From Pseudomonas koreensis (GTDB lineage Bacteria > Pseudomonadota > Gammaproteobacteria > Pseudomonadales > Pseudomonadaceae): 64,000 nt of DNA. Both the position numbers and the translations under genes were made by a program. The stretch covers positions 682,001 to 746,000 of the forward strand of contig NZ_JAAQYM010000003.1 in the NCBI RefSeq assembly GCF_012986595.1, read 5' to 3'. The notes below the pieces were generated by a model. That model made no database searches, was not told the DNA's origin, and saw only the letters and a list, made by a program, of their open reading frames with translations. Of this stretch, positions 20,668-27,340 are shown one piece after another (position 1 is the first letter of the stretch; every line of letters begins with the position of its first letter).

Positions 20668-22154
20668 CGGGCCTTGCGTTCCAGATCGTCGAGGTCGATG
20701 TGGTTGCGCATGTACTGCTGACTGGCATCCACCAGCGGCTGGTGATCCCAGCTCTTCAGCTTGCCGATGGTCAGGGCATCGGCAACAAAACGACGGCGGC
20801 GCTGGCTGGCGAGGACCTCGCGGTGGATCGCCGGGATGTCCCACTTCGCCCGCGCTTCAGCGAGAAAATCGTCGAAAATTTGCTGATGTTGCGGCGACTG
20901 GCTGAGTTCTTCGAGCTCGCGCGGATCGTTGTGCACATCGAAGAGTAGGCAAGGGTCGCTTTCACTGTAGATAAATTTGTACGCGCCGCGCCGGATCATC
21001 ATCAGCGGGCTGACGGTGCCTTCGGCCATGTATTCGCCGAACACTTCGTCATGCCCGCCCTGCCCTTGCAGATGCGCCAGCAACGAACGGCCATCCAGCG
21101 GCAGGCCCGGTTCTAGGGTGCCGCCGGCCAGCTCGACGAAGGTCGGCAACAGGTCGGCGGTCGATACGGCGGCGCTGACGCGGGCTGCATTGAACTGGCC
21201 TGGAGCACTTATCAACAGGGGCACGCGAGCAGCCATCTCGAACCAGTGCATTTTGTACCAGAGGCCTTTCTCGCCGAGCATGTCGCCATGGTCGCCGGAG
21301 AACACGATGATGGTGTCGTCGATCAGCCCGGTATCTTCGAGGGTTTGCAGGAGTTTGCCAACGTTGGCGTCGATATAGCTGCACGCGCCGAAATAGGCAC
21401 GGCGCGCGTCGCGAATTTTATCCACAGGCAGCGGCTTGTCCCACAGGTCGTAGACCTTGAGCAGGCGTTGCGAGTGGGGATCGAGGGTGTGTTGATCCGG
21501 GGTTGTCGGCAACGGGATGTCGCCGTCGTCGTACAAATCCCAGAATGCCTTGGGAATCGTGTACGGGTCGTGTGGGTGAGTCATCGACACCGTGAGGCAG
21601 AACGGCTGATCGCCGTCCTCGCGGATATGGTCGAACAGGTATTGCTGGGCCTTGAACACCACCTCTTCATCGAAGTCGAGCTGGTTGGTGCGCACGCACG
21701 GCCCGGCCTGCAGCACCGAAGACATGTTGTGATACCAGCTTGGGCGCACGTCCGGTTCGTCCCAGTTCACCGCCCAGCCGTAATCGGCCGGGTAAATGTC
21801 GCTGGTCAGGCGTTCTTCATAGCCGTGCAGTTGATCCGGGCCGCAGAAATGCATCTTTCCCGACAGCGCGGTGCGGTAGCCGAGGCGGCGCAGATAGTGG
21901 GCGTAGGTCGGAATGTCGGCGGGGAAATCGGCGGCGTTGTCGTAGGCGCCGATCTTGCTCGGCAACTGGCCGCTGACCAGGGTGAAGCGTGACGGCGCGC
22001 AAAGCGGACTGTTGCAGTACGCGGCATCGAACACCACGCCTTGGGCGGCGAGGCGTGAGAGATTCGGCAGTTTGATCGGCGACGGGCCGTAGATCGGCAA
22101 CATTGGCGCGGCCATTTGATCGGCCATGATGAAAAGAATGTTCTTGCGCTTCAT
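20640..22154 (-). CDS. betC: Choline-sulfatase
   Basis: Cytoplasmic sulfatase that hydrolyses choline-O-sulfate to choline and sulfate, feeding glycine betaine synthesis and supplying carbon, nitrogen and sulfur. The 504-residue protein has the N-terminal metal motif ADQM and the sulfatase signature C52-A-P-S-R56, where the cysteine becomes formylglycine; SGDHGDMLGEKGLW is the second conserved block. The ATG at 22154 gives the usual MKRKNILFIMADQ; an upstream ATG at 22172 would add six residues. It forms an operon with choX and is divergent from its LysR regulator across 114 bases. Confidence 0.95.
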   Translation of the reverse strand: MKRKNILFIMADQMAAPMLPIYGPSPIKLPNLSRLAAQGVVFDAAYCNSPLCAPSRFTLVSGQLPSKIGAYDNAADFPADIPTYAHYLRRLGYRTALSGKMHFCGPDQLHGYEERLTSDIYPADYGWAVNWDEPDVRPSWYHNMSSVLQAGPCVRTNQLDFDEEVVFKAQQYLFDHIREDGDQPFCLTVSMTHPHDPYTIPKAFWDLYDDGDIPLPTTPDQHTLDPHSQRLLKVYDLWDKPLPVDKIRDARRAYFGACSYIDANVGKLLQTLEDTGLIDDTIIVFSGDHGDMLGEKGLWYKMHWFEMAARVPLLISAPGQFNAARVSAAVSTADLLPTFVELAGGTLEPGLPLDGRSLLAHLQGQGGHDEVFGEYMAEGTVSPLMMIRRGAYKFIYSESDPCLLFDVHNDPRELEELSQSPQHQQIFDDFLAEARAKWDIPAIHREVLASQRRRRFVADALTIGKLKSWDHQPLVDASQQYMRNHIDLDDLERKARYPQPCQNQ

Positions 22155-22268
22155 GTGATCGCGGCATTCCATAGTGAATATTTATGCGACATTGCTGCGA
22201 TCGAGCATGGAGCCCATCCCCTGTCCGGTAAAGCCCGCGCCGGACAATGACTAGGATAAGCACAGCTT

Positions 22269-23219
22269 ATGTATGAAGCCCTCGGTAATCTGTCCCTCGA
22301 CCTGTTGCGCGCCTTCGAAGCTGCGGCGCGGCATCGCAGTTTTACCGCAGCGGCGGTGGAATTGGGCACCACGCAACCGGCGATCAGTCAGCAGATCAAG
22401 CGCCTGGAAGAGCAGTTGGGTGCACGGTTGTTTGACCGGATCTACCGGGGTATCGAACTCACTGAGGGCGGGGCGATCCTGTTCGAGCAGGTTCAGCTCG
22501 GTTTGCAGCATATCGACGCAGGATTGAGCGCGATCAGTACGCAACAGCAGCATGAAGTGTTGCAGGTCGCCACCGACTTTGCCTTCGCTGCCTATTGGCT
22601 GATGCCGCGCCTGCAGCGCTTTCACCAGGCCAACCCGAACGTCGACGTCAGCCTGGTGACCAGCGAGCGCAACCACAACATGCTGCGCACCGATATCGAT
22701 GTCGCGGTGCTGTTTGGCGACGGGCGCTTCAAACAGGGCGAGAGCCATTGGCTGTTCAGCGAAGAAGTGTTCCCGGTGTGCAGCCCGCAATTGCTCAAGG
22801 ACCGGCCCCTGCCCTTGCCCGCTCAGGCACTGCTGGAGTTGCCGCTGCTGCACCTGCGCGGGGAAAACAGCAGCAACTGGTTTGACTGGAGCGGGCTGTT
22901 CCGCGAACTGGGTATCAGCACGCCACCGGCACCGGGACAATTGCGTTTCGACAACTACACGTTGCTGATTCAAGCGGCGATTGGCGGTCAGGGCGTGGCG
23001 ATTGGTTGGCGCCACCTTGTGGATAACTTGCTGACCCAAGGCTTGCTCTGTCGGCCCATCGCCGAAACCACCCTCTCGCGCCTCGGTTATTACGTGGTGC
23101 TGCCGCAACGGAAACGCCGGAGCGCGTTGATTCAGCAGTTTGTCGACTGGTTGATGGCTGAGCAGGCCAGCAGTGCAGAATCCCTGAATGGTATGGCGTT
23201 GCCTTCGATTGCGGTTTGA
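22269..23219 (+). CDS. LysR-type regulator of choline-sulfate use
   Basis: 316-residue LysR-family regulator with an N-terminal winged helix-turn-helix (residues 8-65, SFTAAAVELGTTQPAISQQIKRLEE) and a C-terminal effector-binding domain. Divergent placement next to betC is the arrangement of the known choline-sulfate utilisation regulator family. It most likely controls the betC-choX operon from the 114-base shared intergenic region in response to choline or choline sulfate (inferred). Confidence 0.9.
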   Translation: MYEALGNLSLDLLRAFEAAARHRSFTAAAVELGTTQPAISQQIKRLEEQLGARLFDRIYRGIELTEGGAILFEQVQLGLQHIDAGLSAISTQQQHEVLQVATDFAFAAYWLMPRLQRFHQANPNVDVSLVTSERNHNMLRTDIDVAVLFGDGRFKQGESHWLFSEEVFPVCSPQLLKDRPLPLPAQALLELPLLHLRGENSSNWFDWSGLFRELGISTPPAPGQLRFDNYTLLIQAAIGGQGVAIGWRHLVDNLLTQGLLCRPIAETTLSRLGYYVVLPQRKRRSALIQQFVDWLMAEQASSAESLNGMALPSIAV

Positions 23220-23224
23220 AGATC

Positions 23225-23300
23225 AAAAGATCGCAGCCTGCGGCAGCTCCTACAGGAGGTTGCATATCTATGTAGGAGCTGCCGCAGGCTGCGATCTTTT
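23225..23300. repeat. REPIN, GATCGCAGCC class, between converging genes
   Basis: 30-bp perfect arms (23225-23254, 23271-23300) with the same sequence as the copy at 17865-17942 but a different 16-base centre. The right arm touches the stop codon of the next gene, and both T-tracts are suited to terminate the converging transcripts. Confidence 0.88.
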
Positions 23301-23965
23301 TACGTATCTGACGTCGCCACAAAATTCACATGCTGCCCGACATGCAGATTCAACCGCAGCTCATCGGCAATCCCCACCGCAACCCGGTTCAGCCGTTCCA
23401 GCGGTTCTGCCAGCCCCGGCTCAAGATTGCCGCCCACCTGACTGAAATGCTCGATGCTCAGCCCGGCCACACCGTGGGGCGCGTTCACCAGTGTCCACTG
23501 CAACGGGCTGCTTTGCAGGGCTTCGCGGATTTCTTCGGCGGCGTGGCGTTGCAGCCCGTCGTCCAGATCCGGTTCATCAAGGACGGCAAAATTCCCCACC
23601 AAAAACAGCCGTGACACGTTCGCCGCTTGCAGGCCGTCGACCAATGCATCGACCGCCAGCACCTGCTCCACCGGTCCCAGCACCACGGACCGTTCCACCT
23701 GGTCGCTGCTGAACGGCAGGCCCGGTGCATCCAGCAGGCAAATCACCGCCGAGCTGCCCGCTACGCTTTGCTTGACCCGCTCGGCGTCGAACAGATCGCC
23801 GCTCTTGGTGCGCAGTCCGGGCCGTGGCGCGAGCACGTTCAAATCGTCGAGAATCGCGATGACTTCGTGCTGCCTGCGCAGCATTTCAGCCATCAACGCG
23901 CCGCCCAGGCTGGCCATGGCACCATAGAGCACCACTTTCACCGTCGGGGTTTCGGCATTTTTCAT
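23300..23965 (-). CDS. NAD(P)-binding Rossmann-fold protein (NmrA/SDR-like)
   Basis: 221-residue protein of the atypical short-chain dehydrogenase type related to NAD(P)H-binding epimerase/reductase proteins. The N-terminal strand and loop VVLYGAMASLGGALMAEML replaces the usual GxxGxxG with a looser version. SRLFLVGNFAVL and WTLVNAPHGVAG are the expected later strands. The ATG at 23965 follows AGGAG. Substrate unknown. It is divergent from the small dioxygenase-like gene. Confidence 0.7.
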   Translation of the reverse strand: MKNAETPTVKVVLYGAMASLGGALMAEMLRRQHEVIAILDDLNVLAPRPGLRTKSGDLFDAERVKQSVAGSSAVICLLDAPGLPFSSDQVERSVVLGPVEQVLAVDALVDGLQAANVSRLFLVGNFAVLDEPDLDDGLQRHAAEEIREALQSSPLQWTLVNAPHGVAGLSIEHFSQVGGNLEPGLAEPLERLNRVAVGIADELRLNLHVGQHVNFVATSDT

Positions 23966-24044
23966 GGCTGAGCTCCTGTTCCTGTCATATGGCGTGTGAC
24001 CCACAGGAACCGGCGAGGGTTCGAATCGATTCAGAGGCTTGCAC

Positions 24045-24371
24045 ATGCACACGATCAAGGGCTACCACGCCCATATCTATTACGACGCCAGCACGCTTGC
24101 GCAGGCCCGGGCCTTGTGCGAGCGGGCGGCGCAGACATTTGCCTTGCAGATGGGCCGGATGCACGAGCGTCCGGTCGGCCCGCACCCGGACTGGAGCTGC
24201 CAACTGGCCTTCGGTCCGCAGCTGATTGGCGAGGTGCTGCCGTGGCTGGCGCTCAATCGCCAGGGGTTGGTGGTGTTCCTGCACCCGGACACCGGCAATG
24301 ATCTGCTCGACCACACCGAGCATGCGATCTGGATGGGCGCGATACGCCCGTTGGACCTGTCTATTTTCTGA
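24045..24371 (+). CDS. DOPA 4,5-dioxygenase family protein
   Basis: 108-residue protein with the compact fold of the bacterial DOPA-dioxygenase-like family: GYHAHIYYDA at the N-terminus, and paired histidines in HPDTG and DHTEHAIWMG. These aromatic-ring-opening-like proteins are common in proteobacteria, but their true substrate is usually unknown. The ATG at 24045 is used. Its stop codon is immediately followed, with no spacer, by the stop of the GFA-family gene on the other strand. Confidence 0.8.
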   Translation: MHTIKGYHAHIYYDASTLAQARALCERAAQTFALQMGRMHERPVGPHPDWSCQLAFGPQLIGEVLPWLALNRQGLVVFLHPDTGNDLLDHTEHAIWMGAIRPLDLSIF

Positions 24372-24773
24372 TCAAAGGGTTTCTTCGGGTTCGCCCGGCA
24401 GATGCTCGTCCAGATGCAGCCAGGGCAGTTGGCTGTCGGTCCAGATATGCCGCTCGGCCGGTGCGCGCTGCGGGTGATCCAGCGTGGCGATGGTCACATC
24501 GATGCTCTCCGGGCTGAGCAGGGTCACCAGCGCCAGTTGCGCGCCGCATTGCGGGCAGAAGTAGCGCGCGCAACTGCTGGAGGAGTCATAGCGCGCCGGA
24601 GTCCCCGCCAGCCACTGGAAATTCGCCGCCGGCACGCTGATCCATGTGGTGACGATGCCGCCGCTGACCTTGCGGCAGATCGAGCAGTGGCAGTGCGCGA
24701 TGTCGTGCAATGCCCCGCTGAACTGATAGCGGATATGTCTGCAATGGCAGCCACCGCTGTGCACTTCTCCCAT
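24372..24773 (-). CDS. GFA/CENP-V family zinc protein
   Basis: 133-residue protein of the glutathione-dependent formaldehyde-activating (GFA/CENP-V) family. The zinc ligands are visible as CHC near residue 9, CHCSIC around 28-33 and CPQCG around 73. The family includes formaldehyde-glutathione adduct enzymes, but most small bacterial members have no proven reaction. GGAGGGCAGGA precedes the ATG. Converges with the DOPA-dioxygenase-like gene. Confidence 0.85.
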   Translation of the reverse strand: MGEVHSGGCHCRHIRYQFSGALHDIAHCHCSICRKVSGGIVTTWISVPAANFQWLAGTPARYDSSSSCARYFCPQCGAQLALVTLLSPESIDVTIATLDHPQRAPAERHIWTDSQLPWLHLDEHLPGEPEETL

Positions 24774-24954
24774 GTTCCTGCCCTCCCGTCCCCGAATTGA
24801 TTGACTCTAGCCGCATCCGACGGCCGGTTGGCCATTCGCCCGAAGCTTTCGTCGGCGAAAGGTAGCTGAAAGGTTGCCCGATTAGGATCGCCGCCACTAC
24901 CGGCAACAGACCGGTTGGCCAATGCGTGTGATCGCTCGCACGTCAGGCCCAATT

Positions 24955-24967
24955 AACAACAACAATG
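24955..24967 (+). promoter_or_regulatory. Candidate Hfq-Crc CA motif
   Basis: AACAACAACAATG fits the AANAANAA consensus twice over. In Pseudomonas such motifs near a ribosome-binding site mark transcripts silenced during catabolite repression. Here it lies about 130 bases before the citrate transporter start, next to a leader reading frame, so a link to citrate uptake control is inferred. Confidence 0.5.
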
Positions 24968-24976
24968 GTGATTCTG

Positions 24977-25045
24977 ATGTCCTCTGTAGCCCGCCTTCTC
25001 GCTGAAACTCCGCCCGTACGCCTCGTGCTTCCCGTTCTGCGCTGA
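24977..25045 (+). CDS. Candidate leader peptide of citMHS
   Basis: 22 codons (MSSVARLLAETPPVRLVLPV, then LR), starting with ATG preceded by GGTGA at about 5 bases and ending 51 bases before the transporter start. An in-frame ATG at 24965 would extend it by four residues. No homologue is known to me. It may be a regulatory upstream reading frame or chance; conservation of the peptide in related strains would decide. Confidence 0.3.
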   Translation: MSSVARLLAETPPVRLVLPVLR

Positions 25046-25096
25046 TCCCCTCCGATCCGCTCACTTCATTCGCCGCGCTACGCCTGGAGTATTCCC

Positions 25097-26404
25097 ATGC
25101 TGACTTTCCTTGGCTTTGCCATGGTCATCACGTTCATGTTCCTGATCATGACCAAGCGCCTGTCTGCGCTGATCGCCCTGATCATCATCCCGATCCTGTT
25201 CGCCCTGTTCGGTGGTTTCGCGCCGAAGATCGGCCCGATGATGCTCGAAGGCATCACCAAGCTCGCGCCGACCGGCGTGATGCTGATGTTCGCGATTCTG
25301 TACTTCGCCCTGATGATCGACTCCGGCCTGTTCGACCCGGCCGTGCGCAAGATCCTCAAACTGGTCAAGGGCGACCCGCTGAAAGTTTCGGTCGGTACCG
25401 CCGTGCTGGCGCTCGTCGTTTCCCTTGATGGTGACGGCGCGACCACTTACATGATCTGCGTGGCCGCCATGCTGCCGCTGTACAGCCGCATCGGCATGAG
25501 CCCGCGGATCATGGCCGGTCTGATCATCCTCGCCGGTGGCGTGATGAACATGACCCCTTGGGGCGGCCCGACCGCGCGTGCCGCCAGTGCGCTGCATGTC
25601 GACCCGTCGGACATCTTCGTGCCGATGATCCCGGCGATGGCTGCCGGTGTGGTGGCGATCCTGATCATTGCCTACTTCTACGGCAAACGTGAACGTGCGC
25701 GTCTGGGTGAGCTGCACCTGATCGGCGACGAGATCGATCACAGCGAAATCAGCGTGTCGCAGTTCCCGGACGCCCGCCGTCCGAAGCTGATCTGGTTCAA
25801 CGGCCTGCTGACCCTGGCCCTGATGTGCACGCTGATCGCCGGCCTGCTGCCGTTGCCGGTGCTGTTCATGGTGGCGTTCAGCATCGCGATGATCGTCAAC
25901 TACCCGTGCCTGCAAATGCAGAAGGACCGCGTAGCGGCCCACGCGGGTAGCGTGCTGTCGGTGGTCAGTCTGATTTTTGCTGCGGGCATCTTCACCGGTA
26001 TCCTGTCCGGAACCGGCATGGTCGACGCCATGTCGAAAAGTCTGCTGGCAGTAATCCCGGACTTCCTCGGCCCGTACCTGGCGGTGATCACGGCGCTGGT
26101 GAGCATGCCGTTCACGTTCTTCATGTCGAACGACGCGTTCTACTACGGCGTGTTGCCGGTGCTCTCCGAAGCGGCCAGCCATTACGGCATTACCGCGGTG
26201 GAAATGGCCCGTGCCTCGATCGTCGGGCAGCCCGTCCACTTGCTGAGTCCGCTGGTTCCGTCGACGTATCTGCTGGTGGCACTGGCCGGTATCGAATTCG
26301 GTGACCACCAGCGTTTCACCCTGAAGTGGGCAGTGCTGGTCTGCCTGTGCATACTGGTGGCCGCCTTGCTGCTGGGGACGTTCCCGCTGTTCAGCACGTT
26401 GTAA
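25097..26404 (+). CDS. CitMHS-family citrate-metal symporter
   Basis: Inner-membrane carrier of the citrate-Mg2+:H+/Ca2+ symporter family. The 435-residue protein has about 11-12 hydrophobic segments and conserved loops such as SLDGDGATTYMICVAAMLP and MTPWGGPTARAASALHV. It should import citrate complexed with a divalent cation for use as carbon source. The start MLTFLGFAMV at 25097 follows GGAG. A hairpin terminator follows. Its leader carries a candidate Crc target and a small reading frame. Confidence 0.9.
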   Translation: MLTFLGFAMVITFMFLIMTKRLSALIALIIIPILFALFGGFAPKIGPMMLEGITKLAPTGVMLMFAILYFALMIDSGLFDPAVRKILKLVKGDPLKVSVGTAVLALVVSLDGDGATTYMICVAAMLPLYSRIGMSPRIMAGLIILAGGVMNMTPWGGPTARAASALHVDPSDIFVPMIPAMAAGVVAILIIAYFYGKRERARLGELHLIGDEIDHSEISVSQFPDARRPKLIWFNGLLTLALMCTLIAGLLPLPVLFMVAFSIAMIVNYPCLQMQKDRVAAHAGSVLSVVSLIFAAGIFTGILSGTGMVDAMSKSLLAVIPDFLGPYLAVITALVSMPFTFFMSNDAFYYGVLPVLSEAASHYGITAVEMARASIVGQPVHLLSPLVPSTYLLVALAGIEFGDHQRFTLKWAVLVCLCILVAALLLGTFPLFSTL

Positions 26405-26417
26405 CGGCATTCACTCA

Positions 26418-26448
26418 CCATGACGCCAGCTGCTTGCTGGCGTCATGG
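26418..26448 (+). terminator. Intrinsic terminator after citMHS
   Basis: Perfect 13-bp stem CCATGACGCCAGC/GCTGGCGTCATGG with a 5-base loop, followed by TTTAA. It lies 14 bases after the citMHS stop and separates it from the TerC gene. Confidence 0.75.
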
Positions 26449-26474
26449 TTTAACACTCGCTCAAAGGAATACAC

Positions 26475-27242
26475 ATGGATTGGCTGACCAACCCCGAAAT
26501 CTGGGTTGCCTTCTTTACCCTGACCGCCCTGGAAATCGTTCTGGGCATCGATAACATCATCATGATTTCGATCCTGGTCAGCCGCATGCCCAAACACATG
26601 CAGCAGCGCACGCGGATCTTCGGCCTGGGCCTGGCGATGATCACGCGGATCCTGTTGCTGCTGTCGATCACCTGGGTGATGCGCCTCACCGCCGACCTGT
26701 TCGTGGTGTTCGGCCAGGGCATTTCCGGCCGCGACCTGATTCTGTTCTTCGGTGGCCTGTTCCTGCTGTGGAAGAGCTCGCAAGAGATGTACCACGCACT
26801 GGAAGGCGAAGACGAAAGCGGCGACGAGCCTTCGGGCAAGGGCGGCAACTTCCTTTACACCATCATCCAGATCGCGATCATCGACATCGTGTTCTCGCTG
26901 GACTCGGTGATCACCGCCGTCGGTATGGTCTCCCATGTGCCGGTGATGGTCGCGGCAATTGTCGTAGCCGTACTGGTGATGATGGCGGCCTCGGGCAAAA
27001 TCAGCGAGTTCATCGACAAGCACCCGTCGCTGAAAATGCTGGCGCTGTCGTTCCTGCTGGTGGTCGGTACCGTGCTGATTGCCGAGTCGTTCGACGTGCA
27101 CGTACCGAAAGGCTACGTCTACTTCGCCATGGCGTTCTCGCTGGCGGTTGAGGCGATCAACATCAAACTGCGCGGCGCGATGGCCAAGAAGAAACAGCAG
27201 CAAGATCCGGTGAAACTGCGCAAGGACGTGCCGGGGCAGTAA
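26475..27242 (+). CDS. TerC-family integral membrane protein
   Basis: 255-residue membrane protein with seven or so hydrophobic segments and the two family motifs with paired acidic residues: ALEIVLGIDNIIMISIL (about residues 17-34) and IDIVFSLDSVITAVGMV (about 134-151). TerC/YkoY/Alx-type proteins are linked to metal export, manganese in particular, in other bacteria. The substrate here is not proven. It has its own terminator and no tellurite genes nearby, so a tellurite-resistance label would be misleading. Confidence 0.88.
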   Translation: MDWLTNPEIWVAFFTLTALEIVLGIDNIIMISILVSRMPKHMQQRTRIFGLGLAMITRILLLLSITWVMRLTADLFVVFGQGISGRDLILFFGGLFLLWKSSQEMYHALEGEDESGDEPSGKGGNFLYTIIQIAIIDIVFSLDSVITAVGMVSHVPVMVAAIVVAVLVMMAASGKISEFIDKHPSLKMLALSFLLVVGTVLIAESFDVHVPKGYVYFAMAFSLAVEAINIKLRGAMAKKKQQQDPVKLRKDVPGQ

Positions 27243-27260
27243 GGGCATGTGAAGTGACGA

Positions 27261-27291
27261 TAAAGGGGCCTTTGGGGCCCCTTTATTTATT
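27261..27291 (+). terminator. Intrinsic terminator after the TerC gene
   Basis: Stem TAAAGGGGCC/GGCCCCTTTA (27261-27270 and 27276-27285) with a 5-base loop, then TTTATTTTT. Strong rho-independent terminator 18 bases after the stop codon. Confidence 0.88.
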
Positions 27292-27340
27292 TTTAAATTT
27301 GCTTATGTTGAGTGTTATTGATATTCGATATTGCAAGTTT

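Larger units (their letters stand above)
24774..25096. other. Leader/promoter region upstream of the citrate transporter
   Basis: 323 bases without a full-size gene. It holds the GFA-gene promoter side, a perfect A-rich CA motif (AACAACAACAATG, 24955-24967) of the kind bound by Hfq-Crc in Pseudomonas, and a small leader reading frame (24977-25045). The citMHS start codon follows GGAG at about 8 bases. Confidence 0.5.

Noticed and set aside
26475..27242. Tellurite resistance gene
   Set aside because: TerC-family membership alone does not show tellurite resistance, and no other ter genes are present; a metal-export role is more likely.
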